Below are positions 1 to 7,470 of a DNA stretch of 64,000 nucleotides, piece after piece (position 1 is the stretch's first letter; every line of letters begins with the position of its first letter). Location: NCBI GenBank assembly GCA_002340355.1, contig DDLX01000027.1, positions 62,001 through 126,000 of the forward strand. Direction: 5' to 3'. Source of the stretch: Cytophagales bacterium UBA2561 (lineage in GTDB: Bacteria; Bacteroidota; Bacteroidia; Cytophagales; Thermoflexibacteraceae). The notes under the pieces were generated by a model that searched no databases, was not told where the DNA came from, and saw only the letters and a program-made list of their open reading frames with translations. Both the position numbers and the translations under genes were made by a program.

Positions 1-48
1 TTCTTGTGAAAAAAGTCATAAATTATAGTTTTAAACCTCTAAGAATCA

Positions 49-1152
49 ATGGAATTTAATGATAAAAATTTAAAACGTACCTCTAAATTAATCAATTTTC
101 TGGTGGCTTCGGTACTATGTATATTTTTGAGTTCATTAGCCACTAAAGTGATGTATGATCTTGCCGATTGGACAACCTACCCAAATGTAGAAGATTTTAA
201 AAACCAAGAACTTATCAAAAAATTACGAGCCAAACAATACGTATTAGATAGCCTAATTGGAGATCAGCGAATAGCCAAACAACGAATTGCAAAAGCGGTA
301 CAAGTAGCTCAAAAAAATTACACTACAGAGAAAAAATCTTTTGATAATTGGCTCGAAACCCGCAAAGCCTTACAATCACCAACCGAAGATACTGAGGTTC
401 GACAACGGACTCAAAAACTGGATAAATATTATAAAGTTGAGCAAAAATGGAATAAAGAAGTTGCCATTATTGATACTAAAATAGCTACATTAGATAGCAC
501 TAAATTAATAATTGATAATCAAATTTATGAAGAAGAGCAACGCGCTTATACTGAGTACGAAGAGCATCTAAAAGCTCACAAAACAAAAATTTTTGCAATT
601 CGATTATTAGTCATTTTACCACTTTTAGGCTTGGGAATTTTCTTCTTATTACGCCGTAGAAACCATAAATATTGGTCATTATTTTTAGGTTATATTTTAT
701 TTTCGCTCTATGCTTTCTTTTTCGGGTTAGTCCCTTATTTTCCTGATTATGGCGGATATGTACGCTATATTGTTGGAATTATTTTGAGTATATTTTTAGG
801 AATCTATTTCATTAATCGGGTTCGTGCTTTTATCGAAAAACGAAAACGTGAACTGCAAAAATCAACTCAAGAACGTTCTAAGCAAGTAGCTATCGAAATT
901 GCTGAAAAAGCCCTTACAGAACATTGTTGCCCATCTTGTCGCAAAGATTTCATTATTCGAAAATGGGAGACAGATACCCCCTCTAAACTCAAGAAAAAAG
1001 CCCCTGTTCATGGGACAATTACGAAGTTTTGTCGATTTTGTGGAATGGAATTATTCCAAAACTGCTCAAATTGTGGCACATTAAACTTTGTACATTTACC
1101 TTATTGCTCAGAATGTGGAACAAAAACACAAACAGACAAAGACGAAAATTAG
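49..1152 (+). CDS. Membrane protein with coiled coil and C-terminal double zinc ribbon, unknown function
   Basis: The protein has 367 residues. A hydrophobic helix lies near residues 14-34, followed by a long charged helical, probably coiled-coil stretch (about 50-180). Three further hydrophobic helices follow (about 183-201, 208-230 and 237-256). The cytosolic tail carries four CxxC pairs: C294/C297, C328/C331, C339/C342 and C353/C356. That is the spacing of two consecutive zinc ribbons (double-zinc-ribbon type). I do not recognise a named family. The tail could bind protein or nucleic acid at the membrane, but this is inference. The ATG at 49 is the first in frame; the upstream region is cut by the window edge, so an operon context cannot be judged. 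It ends about 320 bases before purB, with a hairpin element between. Confidence 0.8.
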   Translation: MEFNDKNLKRTSKLINFLVASVLCIFLSSLATKVMYDLADWTTYPNVEDFKNQELIKKLRAKQYVLDSLIGDQRIAKQRIAKAVQVAQKNYTTEKKSFDNWLETRKALQSPTEDTEVRQRTQKLDKYYKVEQKWNKEVAIIDTKIATLDSTKLIIDNQIYEEEQRAYTEYEEHLKAHKTKIFAIRLLVILPLLGLGIFFLLRRRNHKYWSLFLGYILFSLYAFFFGLVPYFPDYGGYVRYIVGIILSIFLGIYFINRVRAFIEKRKRELQKSTQERSKQVAIEIAEKALTEHCCPSCRKDFIIRKWETDTPSKLKKKAPVHGTITKFCRFCGMELFQNCSNCGTLNFVHLPYCSECGTKTQTDKDEN

Positions 1153-1473
1153 AAAAATATTATTTTCAACTCATATAATTAGACATTATCACGTTCTCTA
1201 ATTTGGGTCTTTTTGTCGGCTGTGAGACACAGCCAACGGCGATTTTAAAGTACTAAAAATAAGCCGTGATAAAGTCTATTCTAATATTGAAATTATATTA
1301 GTTATTTTATTGAAAAATAATAAAATTAACTTACTAAAAAGCCTGAATTTTTGAAGCATTTTTTGATAGAAAGAAGGTTCTTAGTCAAGAAATATAATTT
1401 TATCCAAGTCTAATTTTTTTTGTATCTTTCCTTTTTGAATTTTTGCTTAAAGAAATTCGTAACCCAATTATTT
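1153..1473. other. Gene-free stretch with nested hairpin element and purB promoter
   Basis: There is no plausible coding frame here. It holds the nested inverted repeat described at 1180-1278. Just before purB it holds a TATCTTTC box at 1423-1430, one base off the Bacteroidota -7 consensus TAnnTTTG, 43 nt before the chosen ATG. No SD-like sequence precedes the ATG, as is normal in this phylum. Confidence 0.5.
1180..1278. repeat. Nested inverted repeat (outer 14-bp arms, inner hairpin)
   Basis: The outer arms TAGACATTATCACG (1180-1193) and CGTGATAAAGTCTA (1265-1278) are complementary with one mismatch. Inside is a second perfect 7-bp stem, GGCTGTG (1218-1224) with CACAGCC (1228-1234), and a 3-nt AGA loop. 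The inner arm GACACAGCCAACG also occurs, inverted and one base shorter, near 31633-31644, so this is likely one of a family of intergenic hairpin elements. It has no T-tract, so it is a poor intrinsic terminator. Confidence 0.6.
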
Positions 1474-2823
1474 ATGAATTTATCTGATTTATCTGCCATT
1501 TCGCCTGTTGATGGGCGTTATCATTCAAAAACTCAAGAATTAGCACCCTTTTTTTCTGAGTTTGGTTTGATTCGATATCGGGTTTTGGTCGAAATAGAAT
1601 ATTTCATTGCACTTTGTGATATTCCACTTCCTCAACTAGTAAACTTTAATCAAGACCTACGCCCTGCTTTACAGGAAATTTATACTGAATTCACCAATGC
1701 AGATGCTCGTAAAATCAAGGATATTGAGCGAGTAACCAACCATGATGTCAAAGCAGTCGAATATTTTATCAAAGAAAAGTTTGATGAGCTTGGATTATCT
1801 GAGTACAAAGAATTTATCCACTTTGGATTAACTTCACAAGACATTAATAATACGGCAGTCCCGCTTTCAGCTCACGAAGGCTATCATGAAGTTTATGAGC
1901 CACTTTTGGAGGAATTAATGAATAAACTGGAGGCTTTAGCTTTAGAGTGGCAAGATGTTCCAATGTTAGCTTTTACACATGGACAGCCCGCCTCACCTAC
2001 TCGATTAGGCAAAGAACTTGCCGTTTTTTTATATCGTTTGGATGGACAATTGGATTCATTCGATGATATTCCAATTACAGCAAAATTTGGCGGTGCAACA
2101 GGGAATTTTAATGCTCACTATGCTGCTTATCCTGATATTGATTGGTTAGAATTTGCGGACAACTTCATTAATGACACTCTAGATTTGAATCGTTCACAAT
2201 TTACAACCCAGATTGATAATTACGATTTCTTAGCCGCATTATTCGATAATTTTGCTCGAATTAATACTATTTTATTGGATTTATCTCGTGATGTATGGAC
2301 TTATGTATCAATGGGTTATTTCCGTCAAAAGGTCAAAAAAGGTGAAGTTGGTTCTTCTGCAATGCCCCACAAAGTAAACCCTATTGACTTTGAAAATGCT
2401 GAAGGAAATCTTGGTATTGCGAATGCCCTATTTCATCATTTATCTGCTAAATTACCTATTTCTCGTTTACAACGTGATTTGACCGACTCTACTGTTTTAC
2501 GAAATATTGGCGTTCCTTTGGCTCATACCTTGATTGCTTTCAAATCTTTATTGAAAGGACTAAATAAATTAGAAATTAACGAAAGCCGAATTGAGCGAGA
2601 TTTACATGAAAATTGGGCGGTAGTTGCTGAAGCGATTCAGACCATTTTACGGCGTGAAGGTTATCCTAAACCTTATGAAGCCTTGAAAAATCTGACACGA
2701 GGAAATGAAAATATTGACCAAAAAGCGATTCATAATTTCATTGATACACTTGAGGTAGATGATAAAGTGAAAGCCGAATTACGACAATTCACGCCATTTA
2801 CTTACACAGGTGTAAAATTCTAA
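1474..2823 (+). CDS. purB: Adenylosuccinate lyase
   Basis: PurB cleaves SAICAR to AICAR plus fumarate and adenylosuccinate to AMP plus fumarate, two steps of de novo purine synthesis in the cytosol. The protein has 449 residues, matching the E. coli-like PurB length. The fumarase/aspartase superfamily signature GSSAMPHKVNP lies at residues 293-303, with the catalytic serine in the SS pair. TSQDINNT (120-127) and the HGQPASPT block (169-176, catalytic His169) are also intact. I chose ATG 1474 because it begins the typical N-terminus MNLSDLSAISPVDGRY; an upstream TTG at 1420 in the same frame overlaps the probable promoter box. A strong terminator follows, so the gene is probably monocistronic. 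Confidence 0.97.
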   Translation: MNLSDLSAISPVDGRYHSKTQELAPFFSEFGLIRYRVLVEIEYFIALCDIPLPQLVNFNQDLRPALQEIYTEFTNADARKIKDIERVTNHDVKAVEYFIKEKFDELGLSEYKEFIHFGLTSQDINNTAVPLSAHEGYHEVYEPLLEELMNKLEALALEWQDVPMLAFTHGQPASPTRLGKELAVFLYRLDGQLDSFDDIPITAKFGGATGNFNAHYAAYPDIDWLEFADNFINDTLDLNRSQFTTQIDNYDFLAALFDNFARINTILLDLSRDVWTYVSMGYFRQKVKKGEVGSSAMPHKVNPIDFENAEGNLGIANALFHHLSAKLPISRLQRDLTDSTVLRNIGVPLAHTLIAFKSLLKGLNKLEINESRIERDLHENWAVVAEAIQTILRREGYPKPYEALKNLTRGNENIDQKAIHNFIDTLEVDDKVKAELRQFTPFTYTGVKF

Positions 2824-2847
2824 ATCATAGTTTTCTTATTTTACTCT

Positions 2848-2883
2848 AACCCTATAAAGATTAAAATTTTTATAGGGTTTTTT
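2848..2883 (+). terminator. Intrinsic terminator after purB
   Basis: An 11-bp perfect stem AACCCTATAAA (2848-2858) / TTTATAGGGTT (2869-2879) is followed by a T-run. It lies 25 nt after the purB stop codon. Confidence 0.85.
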
Positions 2884-2972
2884 AAAGTGTTTTTGTAGAT
2901 AAATAAGGTCTAAACTCATCAAAAAAAAATTGTTAAATACTAGTGTATGAAGGAATTATTCAAAAAATAGTT

Positions 2973-2980
2973 TATATTTG
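2973..2980 (+). promoter_or_regulatory. TATATTTG -7 box directly before nfeD
   Basis: This is a perfect match to the Bacteroidota -7 element TAnnTTTG, ending only 3 nt before the nfeD ATG at 2984. If it is used, transcription would begin at or within a base or two of the start codon, giving a leaderless mRNA. Confidence 0.45.
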
Positions 2981-2983
2981 AAT

Positions 2984-3460
2984 ATGGAATGGATAATGGT
3001 TATTGCACTAATTTTAGTTGGAGCTATCTTGTTGGTAGTTGAATTATTCTTGATGCCTGGGACAATGGTCGTAGGTTTTTTAGGAATTATTGCAAATTTG
3101 TTGGGTATTGGGCTGAGTTATTTTCAATTTGGTGGAGAGGTTGCCTTGACCACCTTCGGAGTAGCAGGAGTAATCAATGCCTTTACAATTTATAGAGCCT
3201 TCCAAAAAGGCACTTGGAAAAAAGTAACACTTTCTAAAACACTAGAAACAGAAGCGCTCTCTGAAAAACTTTCTAACAAATTAGAGGTTGGAGATACTGG
3301 AGTCAGCATTTCAGCATTACGTCCAATTGGAACTGCTGACTTTGAAGGAGAAACTTATGAAGTTACCGCAAAAAGAGGACTCATTGAAGCAGGAAAACCG
3401 CTTAGTATCGTCAAAATTTCGGGAGCAAAAATTTATGTCAAGGAACAAGATAGTTTATAA
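2984..3460 (+). CDS. NfeD family membrane protein (short form)
   Basis: NfeD proteins accompany flotillin/SPFH proteins and are thought to help organise membrane microdomains. The protein has 158 residues. Hydrophobic helices cover residues about 5-70, including the family-typical VVELFLMPGTMVVGFLG segment. A soluble C-terminal OB-fold-like domain (about 95-155) shows the pattern G-V-x-A-L-R-P-x-G-x-A-x-F-x-G. It lacks the N-terminal protease domain of long NfeD. I chose ATG 2984 since MEWIMVIALILVG is the usual family start; a TTG two codons earlier is inside the promoter-like box. floA follows 207 nt downstream, the conserved pairing for this family. Confidence 0.9.
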   Translation: MEWIMVIALILVGAILLVVELFLMPGTMVVGFLGIIANLLGIGLSYFQFGGEVALTTFGVAGVINAFTIYRAFQKGTWKKVTLSKTLETEALSEKLSNKLEVGDTGVSISALRPIGTADFEGETYEVTAKRGLIEAGKPLSIVKISGAKIYVKEQDSL

Positions 3461-3667
3461 TTCTTATGAACTAGGGACTAGAAAAGCATTCAGTTAAGAA
3501 ATTTTTTTTCAAAGTTAATTTTGTTTTATTTAGCCGAAAAGTGTAGTTTTGGTCGTTCTTAATGAAATTTACAAAGTGAGCTATTTTGTCGATTACTTTA
3601 TCTAAAATATTTTTTGTATTTAGAATTGAAAACTAATCTATTGGAGTAAATTATAACAACACACATT

Positions 3668-4648
3668 ATGTTAATTATCGAAGTCATTCTTGCTGTTGTC
3701 CTTATTGCAGTAATAGGAGCGTTTTTCTATTACATTCCGCTCGCCATTTGGTTTAATGCTATCGTGTCAGGCGTACCTGTTGGGATTTTTGAGTTGGTGG
3801 GGATGCGCCTTCGAAGAGCTCCCGTTCGAATTATAGTAGAATCCTTAATTACGGCACGTAAGGCTGGCTTAAAAGAGATCCAAATTTCTGACTTAGAAAC
3901 GCACTACCTAGCAGGTGGACGTGTACCTTCGGTTATTAAAGCCCTAATTTCGGCAGATAAAGCCAATATTGATTTAGCTTTTCAACAAGCGACAGCGATT
4001 GATTTAGCAGGACGAGATGTTTCCGAAGCAGTTGAAATTTCGGTGAATCCTAAAGTGATTGAAACGCCTTCAGTTGCGGCAGTTGCTCAGGATGGTATTC
4101 AACTGATTGCGAAAGCTTTAGTTACAGTTCGAGCTAACATTGACCAACTTATTGGAGGTTCAGGAGAAGAAACAGTATTAGCGCGAGTTGGTGAAGGAAT
4201 TGTTACTTCAATTGGTTCATCAGTTACACACCAAGAAGTCTTGGAAAATCCTGATAAGATTTCACGATTGGTTTTATCAAAAGGTTTAGATGCTGGAACA
4301 GCCTTTGAAATTTTATCAATTGATATTGCTGATATTGATATTGGAGAAAACGTAGGAGCAAAATTGCAAACCGAACAAGCAGCAGCTGACTTGAAGGTAG
4401 CTGAAGCCAAAGCCGAAGAACGTCGGGCAATGGCAGTTGCAGTAGAACAAGAAATGAAAGCCAAAACACAAAATGCAAAAGCAAAAGTAATTGAGGCAGA
4501 AGCTCAAGTACCGATTGCGATTGCAGAGGCACTTCGTGAAGGTAAGTTGACCTTAATGGATTACAAAAAACTGGAAAATCTGGAGTCAGATACTGCTATG
4601 CGGAAGTCTATTGCGGAAGGTAGTGAACAGCCTAAACAACTCAAATAA
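3668..4648 (+). CDS. floA: Flotillin-like protein FloA (SPFH domain)
   Basis: FloA is a membrane-anchored scaffold of functional membrane microdomains in bacteria. The protein has 326 residues, as expected for the FloA/UPF0365 family. A hydrophobic hairpin anchor at residues about 3-40 is followed by the characteristic GMRLRRAPVRIIVESLITA block. The SPFH core follows, then an Ala/Glu-rich helical region (about 235-290) with EAKAEERRAMAVAVEQEMKA-type repeats that drive oligomerisation. The upstream NfeD partner supports the assignment. A hairpin terminator follows 39 nt after the stop. Confidence 0.95.
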   Translation: MLIIEVILAVVLIAVIGAFFYYIPLAIWFNAIVSGVPVGIFELVGMRLRRAPVRIIVESLITARKAGLKEIQISDLETHYLAGGRVPSVIKALISADKANIDLAFQQATAIDLAGRDVSEAVEISVNPKVIETPSVAAVAQDGIQLIAKALVTVRANIDQLIGGSGEETVLARVGEGIVTSIGSSVTHQEVLENPDKISRLVLSKGLDAGTAFEILSIDIADIDIGENVGAKLQTEQAAADLKVAEAKAEERRAMAVAVEQEMKAKTQNAKAKVIEAEAQVPIAIAEALREGKLTLMDYKKLENLESDTAMRKSIAEGSEQPKQLK

Positions 4649-4687
4649 AATGAAATATTAAACTAATTTCCAATTGATAATTTTGAA

Positions 4688-4715
4688 AAACCGTTACTTT
4701 TGTAATGGTTTTTTT
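4688..4715 (+). terminator. Intrinsic terminator after floA
   Basis: A 10-bp stem AAACCGTTAC (4688-4697) / GTAATGGTTT (4702-4711), with one G-U pair and a TTTT loop, runs into a T-tract to 4715. It separates floA from the next gene. Confidence 0.75.
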
Positions 4716-4733
4716 GTTTGAATCTATGAACCC

Positions 4734-5732
4734 ATGTTAATTACTTCTCAGAATATTCAAAACATTATTGTTTTTATACCAAACAAACCTTTTTTTGGGG
4801 CAATGTTGGTACAATTTCCATTTTTTCTAACACTAAGGCACTCTTTCCCAAAAGCTAAAATTTATATTTGTGCTAATTATGATGAAGCAAAATTATTTTT
4901 GGATTACGAGTTAGTTGATGATATCTTTTTTTATAGCAAAAAAGTGGAAAAAGTTTCTTTTAGTATTCAGAGACTCAATGCTTTAAAGCCTGACTTATTG
5001 ATTAATTTACGACACAAATCTGAAAAGGTGCATTGGTACTGCCAGTTTATTCGTACAAGAATAAAAATTAGTTTTACACCAAAGCTCTCTGTCTTCCATC
5101 GAATTTATTTTGATACTATTCCCTTTCAAAATTCAACTTATATTGCTTTTAATTATCTGAGAGTTCTAGAAAAATTAGGTTTAGATATCACCCTATCTTT
5201 TGAACTTTTCAAGCAATTAGGTCATAAACATATTAAAAATAAACGATTTCTTGCCCAAAACAACATTGTCTTAATGGCTGGTGGTGGAGAAGGTGAATAT
5301 AAACGTTGGGGGATTCAAAATTTCTTAGAATTTTGTAAGTTGATACAACAAAAATACTCTGATTCCCATTTAATCTTTATTCTAGGAAATTCAGAAAAAC
5401 AATTTATTCCTGAAATTCAAAAATGCTTACTTCCAGATACATATTCACTTTTGATTTCTGCTTCAATTTATGAGTTAATTCACACAGTACAACAAGCCAA
5501 TCTAGTCGTTGCAAATGACTGTGGTCCCAGTCATATTGCTCAAATGTGTCAAACAAATTATATCAGTATTTGGGGATGGTTGGAAAAGCGAAGCCCACTA
5601 GAAATTATGGGATTATGGTATTTACCTACTCCAAACTCGATGGCAATCTTACCTCCTTATCCCAAAACAAATATTAAAGATATTTCACCTAGACAAATAC
5701 AAGACTATGCTAGTATTTTTCTAAAAGAATAG
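4734..5732 (+). CDS. Glycosyltransferase family 9-like (heptosyltransferase-like) protein
   Basis: The protein has 332 residues with no signal peptide. The C-terminal half contains ANDCGPSHIAQMCQTNYISIWG at about residues 261-282. This matches the GT9 pattern D-x-GPxH-x-A...-x-x-W/F-G that binds the nucleotide-sugar donor in LPS/LOS heptosyltransferases. The mid-region VLMAGGGEGEYKRWG resembles the family motif before the donor domain. The likely role is adding a sugar to lipopolysaccharide or another envelope glycan in the cytosol; substrate and acceptor cannot be read from sequence. It stands alone between a terminator and the rpsO promoter. ATG 4734 is the first in-frame ATG; the ATG at 4726 is out of frame and encodes only four residues. 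Confidence 0.75.
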   Translation: MLITSQNIQNIIVFIPNKPFFGAMLVQFPFFLTLRHSFPKAKIYICANYDEAKLFLDYELVDDIFFYSKKVEKVSFSIQRLNALKPDLLINLRHKSEKVHWYCQFIRTRIKISFTPKLSVFHRIYFDTIPFQNSTYIAFNYLRVLEKLGLDITLSFELFKQLGHKHIKNKRFLAQNNIVLMAGGGEGEYKRWGIQNFLEFCKLIQQKYSDSHLIFILGNSEKQFIPEIQKCLLPDTYSLLISASIYELIHTVQQANLVVANDCGPSHIAQMCQTNYISIWGWLEKRSPLEIMGLWYLPTPNSMAILPPYPKTNIKDISPRQIQDYASIFLKE

Positions 5733-5801
5733 AATTTTAAAGCACACTAAAAAGCATATTAAATTTTCACTTATTTATAGCGAAATAACTAACAAAAAAA
5801 G

Positions 5802-5809
5802 TATCTTTG
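5802..5809 (+). promoter_or_regulatory. rpsO promoter -7 box TATCTTTG
   Basis: This is an exact TAnnTTTG element 90 nt upstream of the rpsO ATG, in the TATCTTTGCACCC context common in front of housekeeping genes of this phylum. It implies a leader of about 85 nt that contains the structured element below. Confidence 0.75.
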
Positions 5810-5841
5810 CACCCGTTTTGAAGTTTTACGTTGAATTGATG

Positions 5842-5888
5842 TTTTCTCGTTCGTTACGTTAAAGTGCGAACGAGAAAATTATCGTAAC
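5842..5888 (+). promoter_or_regulatory. Structured rpsO leader: hairpin with possible pseudoknot
   Basis: A perfect 12-bp stem is formed by TTTTCTCGTTCG (5842-5853) and CGAACGAGAAAA (5867-5878) with a 13-nt loop. The loop bases TTACG (5854-5858) are complementary to CGTAA (5883-5887) just 3' of the stem, allowing an H-type pseudoknot that ends 12 nt before the start codon. S15 is known to repress its own mRNA in several phyla by binding leader structures, a pseudoknot in E. coli. Position and shape suggest the same role here, but that is inference. Confidence 0.55.
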
Positions 5889-5899
5889 TAAATTTAATC

Positions 5900-6175
5900 A
5901 TGGTAGAAAAGATCACAAGTGCTAAAAAAGCAGAGATTTTCGAAAAGTATGGTAAAAATGCCCAAGATACAGGCGCACCTGAAGCACAAGTCGCCTTATT
6001 TACACACCGCATTCAGTACCTTACAGAACATTTGAAAACCCATAAAAAAGACCATGCTACACGATTGAGTCTTTTGAAATTGGTTGGTAAACGCCGTAGC
6101 TTGCTCAAATATTTAGCCAAAAAAGATATTGAGCGATATAGAGCCATTATTGCTAAATTAGGATTACGAAAGTAA
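5900..6175 (+). CDS. rpsO: 30S ribosomal protein S15
   Basis: S15 is a primary 16S rRNA-binding protein that nucleates the central domain of the small subunit. The protein has 91 residues, close to the usual 89. The diagnostic blocks DTGAPEAQVALFTHRIQYLT and LSLLKLVGKRRSLLKYL are present, including the conserved H and RR residues that contact rRNA. It has its own promoter and structured leader and ends at a bidirectional terminator, so it is probably monocistronic. Confidence 0.98.
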   Translation: MVEKITSAKKAEIFEKYGKNAQDTGAPEAQVALFTHRIQYLTEHLKTHKKDHATRLSLLKLVGKRRSLLKYLAKKDIERYRAIIAKLGLRK

Positions 6176-6190
6176 ATTTCCAACTAAAAA

Positions 6191-6224
6191 AAGCCTATAA
6201 GGATTTTTAAGTTCCTATAGGCTT
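6191..6224. terminator. Bidirectional terminator between rpsO and pfkA
   Basis: Stem AAGCCTATA (6191-6199) / TATAGGCTT (6216-6224), preceded by an A-run and followed by T-rich sequence. It lies between two convergent genes and can serve both. Confidence 0.75.
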
Positions 6225-6245
6225 AATATTTTGATTATCAAATTT

Positions 6246-7229
6246 TTATATACTTAATATTTCAACCATTCGGAGCATATCTTGTTGAAAAGGTTTCTTT
6301 TTAGTAATCGTATCTTCAAAAGGAGTGTAGGCAATTTTATGATTCAAAATACCTACCATAATATCCGTTTTGCCTGCCATGAGAGCTTCTACAGCCGCCA
6401 AGCCCATTCGACTCCCACGAACTCTATCCATTGCTGTAGGTGCGCCACCTCGCTGAATATGTCCTAAAGTAGTTACTCGAATATCCATATCTTGTAAATG
6501 TTCTTTGACACGATGAGCAACACTATTTGCATTTCCCATATGTTCACCTTCCGCAACTACAATGATAGAAGAGGTTTTAGCTCTTGCATGTCCTTCTCTA
6601 ATATTAGAAATTACATCTTCAATTGTTTGTTTTTTTTCAGGGATAAGTACCATTTCTGCCCCGCCACCAATACCTGACCGAATTCCTAAATAACCTGCAT
6701 CACGCCCCATAACCTCCACGAAAAAAATACGATCATGTGAGCCTGCAGTATCTCGAATTTTATCAATGGCATCAATCGCTGTATTTACTGCCGTGTCAAA
6801 CCCTAAAGTAGCATTCGTACCATAAAGGTCATTATCAATTGTTCCTGGTACACCAACTGTTGGAATTCCAAATTCTTCATGAAAAAGTTTTGCTCCCGTA
6901 AATGTTCCATTTCCACCAATGGCTACTAAGCCTTCAATACCATGTTTTTGCAAATTATCATAGGCTTTTTGGCGTCCTTCTTGGGTTCTAAATTTTTTAG
7001 AACGTGCTGATTTTAAGATAGTTCCACCAATTTGTAAAATATTACTTACCATGTGGGAATTCATCTTTACGATATCTCCGCTTATCATGCCGTTATAACC
7101 TCGATAAATGCCGTAAGGTTCTAAACCATGATAAATTGCGCCACGTACAACTGCTCGAATACAAGCATTCATGCCTGGAGCATCACCACCCGATGTAAAG
7201 ACCGCTATTTTTTTCATTTGAATTTCCAT
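6246..7229 (-). CDS. pfkA: ATP-dependent 6-phosphofructokinase
   Basis: PfkA phosphorylates fructose 6-phosphate to fructose 1,6-bisphosphate, the committed step of glycolysis. The protein has 327 residues, or 323 if the internal Met5 (7217) is used, closer to the 320 of E. coli. SGGDAPGMN (13-21), GTIDND with catalytic Asp132, MGRDAGY (174-180, Arg176) and the GHIQRGGAPTAMDR block are intact. Gly after the GGN and Gly in PGTIDND mark the ATP rather than pyrophosphate type. Oddly, the GGDGS/T loop reads GGNGT, so the residue equivalent to E. coli Asp103 is Asn107. It stands alone, convergent with rpsO. Confidence 0.95.
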   Translation of the reverse strand: MEIQMKKIAVFTSGGDAPGMNACIRAVVRGAIYHGLEPYGIYRGYNGMISGDIVKMNSHMVSNILQIGGTILKSARSKKFRTQEGRQKAYDNLQKHGIEGLVAIGGNGTFTGAKLFHEEFGIPTVGVPGTIDNDLYGTNATLGFDTAVNTAIDAIDKIRDTAGSHDRIFFVEVMGRDAGYLGIRSGIGGGAEMVLIPEKKQTIEDVISNIREGHARAKTSSIIVVAEGEHMGNANSVAHRVKEHLQDMDIRVTTLGHIQRGGAPTAMDRVRGSRMGLAAVEALMAGKTDIMVGILNHKIAYTPFEDTITKKKPFQQDMLRMVEILSI

Positions 7230-7470
7230 TTAAAGCCATTATAATTTGCAAAGTGCAGAACAAGCCCCAAAAAAGCAAATAAATACCTTTGGTTTTTAAA
7301 CCATTTCTTTAATTTTAATAATTCGGTAACAAAGGAAGTCTTTTATGTGAAAAATGACAATACCATTCAAATACTAGCCTAATCTTATTATATTTATTTC
7401 TCAATTTTTTCTTATGTAAGTTCAAAATCAAGTTTTCAAATACTTATTAAATACTAACTCAAATAACTTT

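Noticed and set aside
4099..4532. Minus-strand ORFs opposite floA
   Set aside because: Low-complexity Ser/Leu-rich frames produced by the Ala/Glu-rich coding strand; no start context or family.
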